This document shows, piece after piece, positions 24,539 to 34,112 of a DNA stretch of 64,000 bases; the stretch's first letter is position 1; each line of letters opens with the position of its first letter. The stretch is from Psychrobacillus psychrodurans. Its GTDB lineage: Bacteria; Bacillota; Bacilli; Bacillales_A; Planococcaceae. The position numbers and the translations under genes were made by a program. Under the pieces are notes generated by a model, which was not told the DNA's origin, ran no database searches, and saw nothing but the letters and a program-made list of their open reading frames with translations. Location: positions 124,001-188,000 of the forward strand of contig FOUN01000006.1 in the NCBI GenBank assembly GCA_900114885.1, written 5' to 3'.

Positions 24539-25079
24539 TTATATAAGTTTTGCTGCTACCAGTCTTGTGCGAATAATAATGCCTATTAGTGCAGCAACAA
24601 CTGCTTTTGCTAGGTCAGGAAGGACAAATGGTAGCATTCCACCTTTGAAAGCTGCACCCCAAGGAAGTTCAGCAGCTACCTTTAGCCAAATTGAGCCAAC
24701 TATTAATATGATAAATACAGCTAATATATTTGCAATAATTGCTTGTATCTTTGAATACTGAAATGTATCTAAATACCAGCCGACAAATAGAGCAGCTGGA
24801 ATTATAGCTACAAGGTATCGACCTGTTGGTTCAAGTATAATACCAAATCCACCCTTCATTCCAGCAAATACCGGAATTCCAATTCCACCCATTAATACTA
24901 TACACTTACAGCCAGTGTGCCATACTTCGCTCCTAATATGGTGGCCGTTAGCATTACCGCTATCGTCATTAATGTAAATGGTACTGGTGGCATATTAATC
25001 ATAATTTGTGCAGCAACCGCTATGATTGCAGCAAACAATGCGGCTACAATCATCATTTTTAAACGTTTATTTCTCATAG
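24539..25079 (-). pseudogene. bioY: Biotin transporter BioY, frameshifted
   Basis: BioY is the substrate-binding membrane subunit for biotin uptake. The ATG at 25079 (GAGGTGG upstream) gives MRNKRLKMMIVAALFAAIIA... to KYGTLAVSV and then a stop. The rest continues in another frame as MGGIGIPVFAGMKGGFGI to the end. Adding one base near 24893-24900 restores a continuous protein of about 180 aa with the conserved VPFT and GMKGGFG segments. It is a recent single-base deletion or a sequencing error. A BirA-type operator lies upstream. Confidence 0.85.
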
Positions 25080-25099
25080 GTATTCCACCTCATTAATAT

Positions 25100-25130
25100 A
25101 AGTTAACTTATTAAGATTTTAAGTTAACTC
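25100..25130 (-). promoter_or_regulatory. BirA (biotin repressor) operator candidate
   Basis: GTTAAC at 25102-25107 and 25123-25128 are separated by 15 bp, as AAGTTAACTTA and TTAAGTTAACT arms. This matches the layout of Bacillus BirA boxes (GTTAAC-N15-GTTAAC) and sits just upstream of bioY. Confidence 0.7.
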
Positions 25131-25200
25131 ATTTATATTTAGTTAGTAATGTAACTCTCGTCAATATAAATATTTGGGAGATGCTATAACTGGCATTAAA

Positions 25201-25236
25201 AATGCATCACACTTCCCTGGGGAGTGTGATGCATTC
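25201..25236 (-). terminator. Terminator after DUF1992 gene
   Basis: A 13-bp perfect stem (AATGCATCACACT/AGTGTGATGCATT, loop TCCCTGGGG), followed on the minus strand by TTTAATG. Confidence 0.75.
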
Positions 25237-25240
25237 ATTA

Positions 25241-25627
25241 TTACCATCTACTACTAGCATTATCTATTGTTTCTAATCTCACTGTTCCTTTCTGCAAAGG
25301 TGGTGGACAAGCTTTATTGTACTCCATTATTTTCTCATTCACTTTTGTCACTCTAAATTGTAAACCTTCTTTTTCACCAACTGTAAATTTTCGAGCAATC
25401 TCAGCCAATTCATCTTTTATCTCATGTTGCAGTTTTAACCAGTGGGGTTTAAAGCCTGCATCCTTCGCAATCTTTTGAAAGTGCTGAAAAATATCACCAG
25501 AGAAGTACTCTTCTGATATCGGCTTACCTGCTCCCTTTAAATTATCCATACCACCTGTTTTGGTGTACTCCTTTAAAATATCTCCTATCAAATCACTACT
25601 TGGCTTATTGAAGCTGTCATTATCCAT
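25241..25627 (-). CDS. DUF1992 (DnaJ-related) protein
   Basis: This 128-aa protein contains the DUF1992 domain: IGDILKEYTKTGGMDNLKGAGKPI (about residues 14-37), then a helical region with GFKPHWLKLQHEIKDEL. The domain also occurs in eukaryotic DNAJC28, but no J domain is present. Function unknown. It is monocistronic, between a biotin transporter and a PH-domain protein gene. Confidence 0.85.
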   Translation of the reverse strand: MDNDSFNKPSSDLIGDILKEYTKTGGMDNLKGAGKPISEEYFSGDIFQHFQKIAKDAGFKPHWLKLQHEIKDELAEIARKFTVGEKEGLQFRVTKVNEKIMEYNKACPPPLQKGTVRLETIDNASSRW

Positions 25628-25716
25628 AGTGCACCTCTCTCATGAATGATTGGTTCCATCTGGGAATGCGCTTGTAAATTATCCTATACGAAAGTGACTG
25701 TTGTATATTTGAGCCA

Positions 25717-26172
25717 TCATGCTTTTCCATGATTAATATGTGCTGCTTTTTCTATTAATACTTTTACAAACTGTTCTTGATTGTCGGGAGAAATTATTAT
25801 ACTCCCCATTAACGAGTGTTTATAATGAATTTCTAGTGCATCCTTGGAAGAAAGTATACGATATCCAACTAATATATTGGATGATTTATTTACCTTTGTC
25901 ATGTCCTTATACTTTATTTTACTCCGAAAAGGACCACCTTTGACATACAAATAATCATCGTAAAACGTGTAATGGATGTCTACGAAAATCCAAAGAAGCA
26001 TACCAGTAATTACTAAAAATAGAGCAATCATTATCCAAATTGCAGGATATTCAGGGTGCTTTGTAAAAAACAGCTCATATACTACCGGCCATAACGTTGC
26101 AACCGCAATAATTATGAGAGCAATTACTAGCAAAATTATAAATGTCCAGTCCCTTTTTGAACGGAACGTCAT
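25717..26172 (-). CDS. PH-domain membrane protein (YyaB-like)
   Basis: This 151-aa protein has two N-terminal membrane helices (about residues 11-32 and 45-65), then a cytosolic bacterial PH-like domain beginning IHYTFYDDYLYVKGGPFRSKI and ending SLMGSIIISPDNQEQFVKVL. This is the DUF1200/YyaB layout; function unknown. It ends 12 nt from the neighbouring exporter gene's stop on the same strand, so they are likely co-transcribed, exporter first. Confidence 0.75.
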   Translation of the reverse strand: MTFRSKRDWTFIILLVIALIIIAVATLWPVVYELFFTKHPEYPAIWIMIALFLVITGMLLWIFVDIHYTFYDDYLYVKGGPFRSKIKYKDMTKVNKSSNILVGYRILSSKDALEIHYKHSLMGSIIISPDNQEQFVKVLIEKAAHINHGKA

Positions 26173-26184
26173 AACTGTTCCCCC

Positions 26185-27264
26185 CTATACCGATTTCGTA
26201 GCTGCACTCTTTATGCCTTCCCGATGCGCATAAATATTTTTTAAAATTACTTTAATCACTGCATAGGTAGGAATAGCTAGTATAATTCCCCATAATCCAG
26301 CGATATTCCCTGCTGCCAAAATAACTGTAATAACCGTTAGCGGATGAATATCTAATGATTTCCCCATAACGTTTGGCGTGATAAAATTACTTTCAATTTG
26401 CTGTGCTACTAACATTATTATTGCAACATAAATTGCCAGCTTTGGCTCTTGGAAAAGTGCAATTATGATTGCTGGAACAACCGAAATATACGGACCTAAA
26501 AAAGGGATGACATTCATCACCATTCCAAATATAGCTAGTAATAAAGCATATTCTAAACCAATAACAAAATACCCAATCAACAACATTAGTCCAACTAAGA
26601 AACTAACAAATAATTGACCCTGAATATACGAACGGAGCGTATCATCGATATCCCCTAATGTCTTCCGTATCCAAGTCTTTTTCTCCCCTTTAACAAAGCT
26701 AGAAACAAACGGCGCAAACTTTTCATGGTCTTTTAACATATACACCAGGAAAAACGGTACTAATACAAGCAGGAAAATGCCTTGGAATACATTTTGAATA
26801 AATTTAAAAAGTAAAGAACCAGCGGAAACAGCTATATCATTAATCTTGCCTGTAGCATCATTTACTGTGTCTTGTAACGTTTCTGGTAAAAGATTCTTTT
26901 GAGAAAGTAAATCTTTTGTAAAATGCTCGAAGTCTTTTACAATTACCGGAGTGTTTTTAACTAATTTATTCACTTGCTCCGTTAGCGGAGGACCGATTAA
27001 CGCATAAAATAGCCACCCAATTAGACCAATCACAACAAACACGGAAATAATGCTTGCCCATCTTGGAAATTTGACTGACTCCAGCAAATTTAGGAGCGGA
27101 CGTGATAGATAAAAAAGTACACCACCTATAAGTAAAGGTAAAAAAATCGTTTGTCCAATTATCAAAAGTGGTGAAAAAATACCTTTGACTTCCATGAACA
27201 TACGAATAATAACTAATGTCAGTAGTATAGCTACTCCTGTTTGAAACCATAGTTTCTTTGTCAT
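26185..27264 (-). CDS. AI-2E/PerM family membrane exporter
   Basis: This 359-aa protein has seven to eight membrane helices and the family's conserved C-terminal segments (FGMVMNVIPFLGPYISVVPA, SNFITPNVMGKSLDIHPLTV). Family members include the AI-2 exporter TqsA and Na+/H+-linked PerM proteins of Bacillus; which applies here is not decidable. The ATG at 27264 begins KKLWFQTGVAILL. It is first in a likely two-gene unit with the PH-domain gene. Confidence 0.85.
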   Translation of the reverse strand: MTKKLWFQTGVAILLTLVIIRMFMEVKGIFSPLLIIGQTIFLPLLIGGVLFYLSRPLLNLLESVKFPRWASIISVFVVIGLIGWLFYALIGPPLTEQVNKLVKNTPVIVKDFEHFTKDLLSQKNLLPETLQDTVNDATGKINDIAVSAGSLLFKFIQNVFQGIFLLVLVPFFLVYMLKDHEKFAPFVSSFVKGEKKTWIRKTLGDIDDTLRSYIQGQLFVSFLVGLMLLIGYFVIGLEYALLLAIFGMVMNVIPFLGPYISVVPAIIIALFQEPKLAIYVAIIMLVAQQIESNFITPNVMGKSLDIHPLTVITVILAAGNIAGLWGIILAIPTYAVIKVILKNIYAHREGIKSAATKSV

Positions 27265-27398
27265 GTGATGCTCACATCCTCTATTATTAATAACTACTAC
27301 ATGGTACGGTTTTAGCGACTTAAAGTTTCATTTATTACATATCGTACCATTATTAAGGTACACTTTTAAATAAATTGTTATCGGAAGGATGATTTAAT

Positions 27399-27839
27399 AT
27401 GGAGTACTATAAGCAAATCAGAAAATACGTTGGCCATCAGCCCCTTATATTACCAGGCTCGAATGTACTTATATTGAATGCGGAAGGGCAAGTACTACTG
27501 CAAGAACGGGAACCAGGCATTTATGGTCTACCTGGCGGATTAATGGAACTAGGCGAAAGTTTCGAGGATACAGCTATACGTGAAGTACTTGAGGAAACTG
27601 GACTACATATAGGAGCACTTCAGCTTTGCAATGTATATTCTGGTCCAGACTATTATATTGAAAATCCAAACGGAGATAAGTTCTACTCAGTTTCTGCAGT
27701 TTACAAAACATCTGAATACAGCGGGGATATTTTAGCAGATGAAATTGAATCTCTTAGCCTTCAATTCTTCCCTCCTACTCAATTGCCTGATGGTATTATG
27801 GGTAGTTATCGCACGTTTATTGAGGATGCTTTGCTTTAA
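27399..27839 (+). CDS. NUDIX hydrolase
   Basis: This 146-aa protein has a complete Nudix box (G-x5-E-x7-REVLEETGL) at about residues 48-70, starting GLMELGE. It hydrolyses a nucleoside diphosphate linked to another group; the preceding LILPGSNVLILNAEGQVLLQ strand is typical of ADP-ribose/nucleotide-type members. ATG 27399 follows GGAAGGATG. It is monocistronic and divergent from the PerM-like gene. Confidence 0.9.
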   Translation: MEYYKQIRKYVGHQPLILPGSNVLILNAEGQVLLQEREPGIYGLPGGLMELGESFEDTAIREVLEETGLHIGALQLCNVYSGPDYYIENPNGDKFYSVSAVYKTSEYSGDILADEIESLSLQFFPPTQLPDGIMGSYRTFIEDALL

Positions 27840-27894
27840 TCTTTACTGTTCCTTAAATTTATCCTTTTAGAAAGCGGAAGTCCCTTTTTGAATT

Positions 27895-28020
27895 TTACTT
27901 GCTCTCATTTATCGTTTATTTGTGTTCAACAGAAGATTACTTGCGATAGTAAAGAAGTTACTTGCTCTATGTCTCTATTTACTTGCGGTCGATTACATTT
28001 TACTTGCTAAAGGGATAATT
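27895..28020. repeat. Six 21-bp phased TTACTTGC repeats
   Basis: TTACTTGC occurs at 27895, 27937, 27958, 27979 and 28000, with a degenerate copy (TTATTTGT) at 27916. All six are spaced by exactly 21 bp. Only the first 8 bp of each unit are conserved. One frame is open across it, but it has a stop just upstream, no start and no ribosome site, so it is probably not coding. Confidence 0.8.
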
Positions 28021-28098
28021 TTCCCATTTTTTTAGTTTACACCTCAGATTGTAACCTCGAATATGTATTAGGTATCAGATCAAACGATTAAACGGAGA

Positions 28099-28130
28099 GA
28101 GGCTATCCTATGTAGGATAGCCTCTTTTCT
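28099..28130 (+). terminator. Hairpin between Nudix and dbpA
   Basis: GAGGCTATCCTA/TAGGATAGCCTC, a near-continuous 12-bp stem, followed by TTTTCT on the plus strand. It also ends the convergent dbpA gene. Confidence 0.8.
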
Positions 28131-29565
28131 ATTTATTGGCGATATGAACTTTCAGCAGTTTACCTTTGACTGTTGTATTTCTCATCTTTTTCAATACAAG
28201 TGGACCTTTGCCATTTAATATCTCAACATAAGATACGGTGTCTTGAATAGTGATAATTCCTATATCGTCTGCGGAGACTCCTTCGATTTTAGCAATAGTT
28301 CCAACAAAATCTACCGCACGGATTTTCTTTTTCTTTCCACCATTGAAATACAGTTTTGTAATATTCATATTTAGTTGCTCACCCTTAGATTTTTTAACCT
28401 CGGGTTGCTCCTGCATTTTCTCATCAAATGAAGCACGGCTTTTTACAACATCTTCTTTAGTAGGATCTGATTCTGAAGGAATTTCAAAACCAATAAATGT
28501 CTCAATTTCTCTTACAAACTTATCCTCAAATGGAGTTGCCAGCATAATCGATTTACCACTTCGCCCAGCTCGCCCTGTTCTACCTGTACGATGTACATAG
28601 CTTTCTTGCTCCAATGGTACATCATAATGAATTACATGTGTAATATCATCAATATCAATCCCACGAGCTGCAACATCAGTCGCAATTAAGTAACGGAACT
28701 CTCCTTTACGGAAATCATCCATCACCTCGAAGCGATCTTCCTGCATCATGCCACCATGTATTTTGTCCGCAGTATAACCTTTCTCATCTAATACATCCAC
28801 AAGCTGCTCTACGCGCTCCTTGGTACGACAGAAGATAATACAACTGTCCGGGTTCTCGACAATTGTTAGCTTTTCAAGTAATGAAAGCTTTAGCTCCTCT
28901 ACTACAACATACTTCACATGTTCTATATCCGGTGCATTTTCTTCAGAGGCATCAATTTCAATGGATACTGCTTGTTTCATATACTTAGTACTTAACTTTT
29001 TTATTTGTTCGGAAAGAGTTGCCGAAAATAACATGGTCGTACGCGTTTTCGGAAGTAATTTAATAATGGACTCCACTTGCTCTAAAAAGCCCATATTTAG
29101 CATCTCATCTGCTTCATCAATAACAAGATACTCTATTTTAGATACATCTAATGTCCCTTTTTCTATATGGTCTAATACTCTACCGGGTGTACCTACAATG
29201 ATATGCGTCTTCTGCTTTAGGGCTAACTTTTGTCTAGCGAAAGGTGATTTACCGTATAAGGCAAGTCCTTTTATACGTTTGTAACGTCCGATATTTGTAA
29301 TATCCTCTTGAACTTGAACTGCCAATTCTCGTGTAGGCGTTAATACTAGCGCCTGTGGTTTGTTTTCTTCCCAATCTACAAGCTCACATAATGGTGTAGC
29401 AAAAGAAGCTGTTTTCCCGCTGCCTGTTTTAGATTTTACTAAAACATCCTGTTTTTCTAAAACAACAGGTATTACTTTTTGTTGCACTTCTGTCGGCTCT
29501 GTATAACCTAATTGTTCTATGGCACGCAAAATCTTCTCTTCTAACTTAAACTCTTTAAAATGCAC
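28129..29565 (-). CDS. dbpA: DEAD-box RNA helicase DbpA/YxiN
   Basis: This 478-aa helicase acts on the 50S ribosome by binding 23S rRNA hairpin 92. Motifs in order: SKTGSGKT (near 45-52), PTRELA, GTPGR, DEAD (DEADEML), [11 protein letters not shown] and [11 protein letters not shown]. The C-terminal 75 residues ([20 protein letters not shown] ... [15 protein letters not shown]) form the DbpA RNA-binding domain that directs it to the ribosome. Start GTG 29565 behind AGGAG. Monocistronic. Confidence 0.93.
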   Translation of the reverse strand: MHFKEFKLEEKILRAIEQLGYTEPTEVQQKVIPVVLEKQDVLVKSKTGSGKTASFATPLCELVDWEENKPQALVLTPTRELAVQVQEDITNIGRYKRIKGLALYGKSPFARQKLALKQKTHIIVGTPGRVLDHIEKGTLDVSKIEYLVIDEADEMLNMGFLEQVESIIKLLPKTRTTMLFSATLSEQIKKLSTKYMKQAVSIEIDASEENAPDIEHVKYVVVEELKLSLLEKLTIVENPDSCIIFCRTKERVEQLVDVLDEKGYTADKIHGGMMQEDRFEVMDDFRKGEFRYLIATDVAARGIDIDDITHVIHYDVPLEQESYVHRTGRTGRAGRSGKSIMLATPFEDKFVREIETFIGFEIPSESDPTKEDVVKSRASFDEKMQEQPEVKKSKGEQLNMNITKLYFNGGKKKKIRAVDFVGTIAKIEGVSADDIGIITIQDTVSYVEILNGKGPLVLKKMRNTTVKGKLLKVHIANK

Positions 29566-29581
29566 TATGCATAATCTCCTC

Positions 29582-29880
29582 TTACAAACTAATTTTAGTC
29601 ACAACTATATCCGAATCTTCTAATGCTTTTAAGGCATGTTTTTCTAATGGTTTCATTTGCAAAATGTTCCCGGTTGTAACAGTATGCTCCGCACCATCCA
29701 CTGTAAACTGTACTTTTCCTTTTCTTACAACAATCAAAACATTTGCGTTGGCATGATGTTCTTCCACTTTTTCCCAGCTCGTAATTGAATATTCATCAAG
29801 TCAAAATCTTCTGTTTTAAGAACGCTTGTTATTTCCTTCTCTGTATCGTCCAATACATAAGGTGTTTCGACTAAATTCAT
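29582..29880 (-). pseudogene. Cupin protein with a frameshift
   Basis: ATG 29880 (AAGGGGAG upstream) gives MNLVETPYVLDDTEKEITSV... through QLRAGKK, and the frame then breaks. The remainder in the next frame reads VEEHHANANVLIVVRKGKVQ...GNILQMKPLEKHALKAL. The cupin metal ligands (HHA, later EKHA) are split across the break. One more A in the A5 run near 29770 would restore a protein of about 98 aa. The homopolymer position suggests a sequencing or slippage event. Confidence 0.8.
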
Positions 29881-29949
29881 CTTACATTACTCCCCTTCAT
29901 ACTAGGTCACAAAATTCTCTTTATACCTTATCATATACGTAGTTTCTCC

Positions 29950-30003
29950 ATTATATCGAAAATATTCGACAAGATGCCCTTGTATTCGAGTATTTAAAAT
30001 CTA
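29950..30003. promoter_or_regulatory. Inverted repeat in divergent promoter region
   Basis: AAATATTCGACAAG and CTTGTATTCGAGTATTT form an imperfect inverted repeat between the divergent cupin and DUF2187 genes. It is a candidate operator; no matching regulator is nearby. Confidence 0.35.
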
Positions 30004-30083
30004 TTTTTCAGAATTTCAACCTAATCTATGGTATAATTAAACTATCGCTAATCGCGTAATAAAACTAGAAAAGAGGCAGACAC

Positions 30084-30305
30084 ATGAGTTTCCAACGACA
30101 ACCTAAGGAAGTTTCACCCTTTGTGGCAGCTAGGAAAATTGATGAGAAGATCTCTTTCACTCGTAATGATCACGAGGTACAAGGTACTATTTTTAAAATT
30201 TTAGAGCAATCGGTAATTGTTGAAATTTCTACCGAAGATGCTAAAAAGATTAATGTTCCTTCGAATCTTACAGTAGTGTCTCATAAAAACTACACGGTAA
30301 TATAA
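30084..30305 (+). CDS. DUF2187 protein (YkvS-like)
   Basis: This 73-aa small beta-rich protein ends in VVSHKNYTVI, the typical end of DUF2187/YkvS proteins, after VQGTIFKILEQSVIVEIS, a KOW-like SH3 barrel pattern. Function unknown. ATG 30084 follows AAAGAGGC. Its last 16 nt overlap the end of the convergent recQ gene. Confidence 0.8.
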   Translation: MSFQRQPKEVSPFVAARKIDEKISFTRNDHEVQGTIFKILEQSVIVEISTEDAKKINVPSNLTVVSHKNYTVI

Positions 30306-32056
30306 TTGTGAATTTCCTCGAGAAAAGCTTGTCCATATTTTTCTCGTTTATTTTCGCCTATTCCGTGAATTTCTAACAATTGTTCTTCGGTTTGCGGACG
30401 CTCTGCACACATATGCTGTAGAGTCTTATCTGAAAAAATAACAAATGGTGGTACACCTGCTTCGTCCGCAATTTTTTTCCGAAGTATCCTTAGTTTTTCA
30501 AACAATGGATCATTATTAGCAATTTGCTTTGTTACAGCTACGCCTTTGCGCTCCACTAATCTATTCCCCAGTAGTACTTCTTTTCCTGCATCTGATACAT
30601 AAATGGTTGGTAAGCTTCCATGATCCACTGAAAGTAATCCTTCCGCAATCATAAACTCCATTAACCCTGACACTTCTTTTAATGATTTACCCTTTAATAT
30701 GCCATATGTTGATAATTTCGTAAAACCAAAATCGACTACTTTTTTGTTTTGAGAACCAGTCAATACTTGAGCAGTAATTGTCTTGCCAAATCTTTGTCCC
30801 ATTCGAACAACACATGAAAGAACCATTTGTACTTCCTTTGTTACGTTTTGGACTTCTCTTGAATCTGTACAGTTTCCACAACGACCACATTTTGTAGCGT
30901 TTTGCTCTCCAAAATAAGTAACAACAAACTGCTGCAGGCAATTTTCGGTATGGCAATAATCTACCATGCCCTGTAGTTTTTCTAGTTCTTGAGGAATCCG
31001 TTCACGATCCAATGCTTGGTCTATTAAAAATCGCTGCGTTTGAACGTCTTGTGATGCATACAAAACGATACATTCACTTGGCAGTCCATCTCGACCTGCT
31101 CTTCCAGCTTCCTGATAGTAGCTTTCCATATTTTTCGGCAATTGATAGTGAATCACATAACGGACATTGGATTTATCAATCCCCATCCCAAATGCATTGG
31201 TTGCAACCATTACTTGTGCTTCATCTGTTAGAAAACGTTCTTGTTCTTTGTTTCGAAATGCTTCTGGAAGACCTGCATGATATTTAGCAGTCTGGATACC
31301 CGCTCTATTTAGCAAATCATATAAAAGGTCTACAGCTTTTCTTGTTGCTGCGTAAATAATTCCAACTTCGTTCGTATTTTTTTTAATAAATTCTTTTAAA
31401 AACTTATTTTTATCCTGTCCTAATACGACTGAAAATGCCAGGTTCGATCTTGCGAACCCAGTAATAACTGTATTATCTTCTTGGATTTGCAGTAATCGAC
31501 ATATATCATCACGCACAGCTGGAGTTGCGGTTGCAGTTAGGGCAAGTACCGTTGGTTGCTCTTTAAATACATCCTTTAATCGATGAATAGCACGATAGCT
31601 TGGCCGGAAATCATGGCCCCATTGTGAAATACAATGTGCCTCGTCCACTGCTATTAATGGAACCTTAACTTTTTTTAATTGATTTAAAAAAGTAGGAGAT
31701 TCTAAACGCTCTGGGGCAATATAAAGTAAACGATATTGACCATTTTGTACTTCTTCCATCGTTTCTCTTACTTCTTCTGCAGTTAGCGTACTGTTTATGA
31801 AGGTTGCAGGAATACCAGCTTGAATTAGAGTATCTACCTGGTCTTTCATAAGGGAAATCAATGGAGAGATAACAATCGTAGTGCCTTCTAACATCAACGC
31901 CGGGATTTGGTAACAAAGAGACTTCCCTCCCCCAGTCGGCATAACACATAAACTAGAGTTCTCATCTAATACATAGTTTATAACAGTTTCTTGACCCTCT
32001 CGAAAAGAATCATATCCAAAATAAGTCTGTAATAATTGACGTGCTTTATCTAACAC
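30290..32056 (-). CDS. recQ: ATP-dependent DNA helicase RecQ
   Basis: This 588-aa 3'-5' helicase acts in recombination and repair. Motif I is MPTGGGKSLCYQ, motif II VDEAHCISQWGHDFRP, followed by the second RecA fold with GRAGRDG. Zinc cysteines (KCGRCGNC, preceded by C about 16 residues before) open the RQC winged helix. The C-terminal HRDC domain ends EIHGIGENKREKYGQAF. Start GTG 32056 behind AAAGGAGTGA. The full-length three-domain form is shorter than the E. coli enzyme by only about 20 aa. Confidence 0.95.
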   Translation of the reverse strand: MLDKARQLLQTYFGYDSFREGQETVINYVLDENSSLCVMPTGGGKSLCYQIPALMLEGTTIVISPLISLMKDQVDTLIQAGIPATFINSTLTAEEVRETMEEVQNGQYRLLYIAPERLESPTFLNQLKKVKVPLIAVDEAHCISQWGHDFRPSYRAIHRLKDVFKEQPTVLALTATATPAVRDDICRLLQIQEDNTVITGFARSNLAFSVVLGQDKNKFLKEFIKKNTNEVGIIYAATRKAVDLLYDLLNRAGIQTAKYHAGLPEAFRNKEQERFLTDEAQVMVATNAFGMGIDKSNVRYVIHYQLPKNMESYYQEAGRAGRDGLPSECIVLYASQDVQTQRFLIDQALDRERIPQELEKLQGMVDYCHTENCLQQFVVTYFGEQNATKCGRCGNCTDSREVQNVTKEVQMVLSCVVRMGQRFGKTITAQVLTGSQNKKVVDFGFTKLSTYGILKGKSLKEVSGLMEFMIAEGLLSVDHGSLPTIYVSDAGKEVLLGNRLVERKGVAVTKQIANNDPLFEKLRILRKKIADEAGVPPFVIFSDKTLQHMCAERPQTEEQLLEIHGIGENKREKYGQAFLEEIHNYITV

Positions 32057-32084
32057 TTAGGTCACTCCTTTAATTAGAAACCCT

Positions 32085-32330
32085 CTACTTTCTTCTACTG
32101 TTTTTCTTCAGTGTCTTATTTACTGTGTTATTAGTTGGTTTAGGGTCGACTTTATCCACATCTGCTCCTAGTAGAAAATAACCGATCACAGAAGATACGA
32201 TAGCCGCTCCTACAGTAATAAGTAATTTATTTATAAATGTTACTTCTGAATATTCCTCTTGGTTTAGAATAATGGTTGCCAATACTGCCACAACTACCAT
32301 AATCGGCAGGATTATTTTTGACTTTTTCAT
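32085..32330 (-). CDS. Small membrane protein, unknown
   Basis: About 81 aa from ATG 32330, which follows AGAGGAAGG; the longer frame to 32384 has no ribosome site. Two hydrophobic helices (ILPIMVVVAVLATIIL and LLITVGAAIVSSVIGYFLLG) and a hydrophilic basic tail (NNTVNKTLKKNSRRK). No family is recognised. It lies directly upstream of recQ on the same strand with 28 nt between, so may share its transcript. Confidence 0.6.
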   Translation of the reverse strand: MKKSKIILPIMVVVAVLATIILNQEEYSEVTFINKLLITVGAAIVSSVIGYFLLGADVDKVDPKPTNNTVNKTLKKNSRRK

Positions 32331-32440
32331 AGCAAACTTCCTTCCTCTGCACATGTATAGTATATTGTACCATAAGACTATCAAGGGTTTTTACCCATAC
32401 GTATGAGATACTATATAAAAAAACATATAAGGATGAATAC

Positions 32441-33634
32441 ATGATGCGAAATGAATTAGATATCAAAGTAACTGAAGCACTTGCGCAAGATTTACAAAAA
32501 GGCGTTCCAATTTTAATGAAAGATGGCTTCCACGAAAAAGAATCTCCTGAGGAAGGAAGCATTTTAAAGTTGCAAAACCCATCTGGTAAATTTATCGGAA
32601 AAGGGTATGTCGGTAAACAAAATAAAGGCATCGGTTGGCTGTTAACGAAAAATGAAAACGAAAAAATTGATAAATCATTTTTCCAAAAGAAAATCGAGAT
32701 GGCAATTCAACTTCGTAACGATTTCTACACTAGTACCGATACAACAGCCTTTCGTGTATTTAACGGTGAAGGAGACGGTATCGGTGGTTTAATCATTGAC
32801 TATTTTGATGGATTCTATTTAATCAGCTGGTATAGTGAAGGAATTTATTCCTTTAAAGATATAATTTTAGAGGCATTAGAAGCTTCAGTTTCTTATAGAG
32901 GGGTTTATGAAAAGAAACGATTTGATACAAAAGGACAGTATGTAGAAGACGATGATTTTGTTAAAGGCGAACGCGGAGAATTCCCACTCATCGTTAAAGA
33001 AAATGGACAAAAATTTGCAATTTACTTAAATGACGGGGCGATGGTCGGGGTGTTTTTAGACCAACGTGATGTTCGTAAAACAATTCGAGATAACTATTCA
33101 AAAGGAAAAACAGTATTGAATACATTTTCATATACTGGTGCTTTTTCTGTATTTGCTGCAGCTGGTGGTGCTACGAAAACAACCAGTGTGGATTTAGCCA
33201 AACGAAGCTTAAGTAAAACAGCCGAGCAATTTGAAGTTAATGGAATCGATATCGAAGAGCAAGACATAATCGTGATGGATGTATTTGATTACTTTAAATA
33301 TGCGAAACGTAAGGAACTATCCTTCGATATGGTCATTCTCGACCCACCTAGCTTTGCCCGTTCTAAAAAATATACTTTTAGTTCTGCCAAAGACTACACA
33401 AAATTACTTTTGGATGCCATTAATATTACAGAAAAAAACGGTGTTATTGTAGCATCTACTAATAATGCAACCTTTGGGATGAAAAAGTTCAAAACGTTTG
33501 TGGAAAAAGCTTTCAAGGAAAGCAATCGAAACTACACAATCGAGGAAGAGTTTTCACTTCCAAACGATTTTAAAACTTCTCCTCTCTTTAAAGAAGGTAA
33601 TTATTTGAAGGTTTTATTTATACGTGCAAAATAA
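32441..33634 (+). CDS. Class I rRNA methyltransferase (RlmI-like)
   Basis: This 397-aa S-adenosylmethionine-dependent methyltransferase has an N-terminal PUA domain (about residues 1-75, SGKFIGKGYVGKQNKGIGW). A middle domain follows, then the Rossmann core with VLNTFSYTGAFSVFAAAGGA (motif I) and the catalytic DPPSFARSK (motif IV). RlmI modifies C1962 of 23S rRNA; the B. subtilis equivalent is YwbD-like. A second ATG lies one codon downstream. It is divergent from the small membrane gene. Confidence 0.88.
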   Translation: MMRNELDIKVTEALAQDLQKGVPILMKDGFHEKESPEEGSILKLQNPSGKFIGKGYVGKQNKGIGWLLTKNENEKIDKSFFQKKIEMAIQLRNDFYTSTDTTAFRVFNGEGDGIGGLIIDYFDGFYLISWYSEGIYSFKDIILEALEASVSYRGVYEKKRFDTKGQYVEDDDFVKGERGEFPLIVKENGQKFAIYLNDGAMVGVFLDQRDVRKTIRDNYSKGKTVLNTFSYTGAFSVFAAAGGATKTTSVDLAKRSLSKTAEQFEVNGIDIEEQDIIVMDVFDYFKYAKRKELSFDMVILDPPSFARSKKYTFSSAKDYTKLLLDAINITEKNGVIVASTNNATFGMKKFKTFVEKAFKESNRNYTIEEEFSLPNDFKTSPLFKEGNYLKVLFIRAK

Positions 33635-33652
33635 ATGAGTAATAATATAAAA

Positions 33653-33688
33653 AAACAAAGGAGGACGCACTTGCGCCCTTCTTTGTTT
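33653..33688. terminator. Shared hairpin, methyltransferase/YqeY
   Basis: AAACAAAG-AGG-CGC pairs with GCG-CCT-CTTTGTTT, interrupted by three single mismatches, between two convergent genes. A-run before and T-rich after serve both directions. Confidence 0.8.
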
Positions 33689-34112
33689 ATATCATACTTT
33701 TCACTACTTTAGACATCGTTGATCCATCTGCTTTACCAACAAGTAATGGTTTAGCAATTTTCATTGCCTCTCCCATGTTCATACCTTTTGTAACTCCAGC
33801 TTCTGTTAAGACTGACACAATTTCATCTTCATTTAATTGTGTTGGTAAGAAGCTAGCAAGTAGTTTTAGTTTTGCATTTTCTTTTTCTATTAAATCCTCA
33901 CGATTGGCTTCTTTTGCACCTTCTAAAGCTTGATTTGTTTGTTTTACTTCCCTATTTACGATCGCAATTTCTTCTTCTGGTGTAAGGGCAGACCCTTTTT
34001 CTTTTTCCGCATTATCGAGTGCAGATTTTAGTATGGTTAATACTCCTTTAGCTAGCACGTCTTTCTCTTTCATGGCGCGTTTTATTTGGTCAAAAACTAT
34101 CGTTTTCAACAT
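33687..34112 (-). CDS. yqeY: GatB/YqeY domain protein
   Basis: This 141-aa all-helical protein matches YqeY: VLTILKSALDNAEKEKG, LTPEEEIAIVNREVKQTNQA and the conserved C-terminal GMNMGEAMKIAKPLLVGKAD. It resembles the tail domain of GatB that binds tRNA, so a tRNA-related role is suspected but unproven. The start ATG 34112 follows GAGAGGAAG. Monocistronic here. Confidence 0.9.
   Translation of the reverse strand: MLKTIVFDQIKRAMKEKDVLAKGVLTILKSALDNAEKEKGSALTPEEEIAIVNREVKQTNQALEGAKEANREDLIEKENAKLKLLASFLPTQLNEDEIVSVLTEAGVTKGMNMGEAMKIAKPLLVGKADGSTMSKVVKSMI

Noticed and set aside
27895-28020. A coding repeat (LLA-x4 heptads) across the 21-bp units
   Set aside because: One frame is open for all six units, but a stop lies directly upstream, there is no start or ribosome site, and third positions are not biased. 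A DNA-level repeat explains it better.
28250-29284. Long plus-strand frames opposite dbpA, bioY, cax and malic enzyme
   Set aside because: These are antisense shadows: low-complexity Ser/Ile-rich translations with no ribosome sites opposite well-supported genes.
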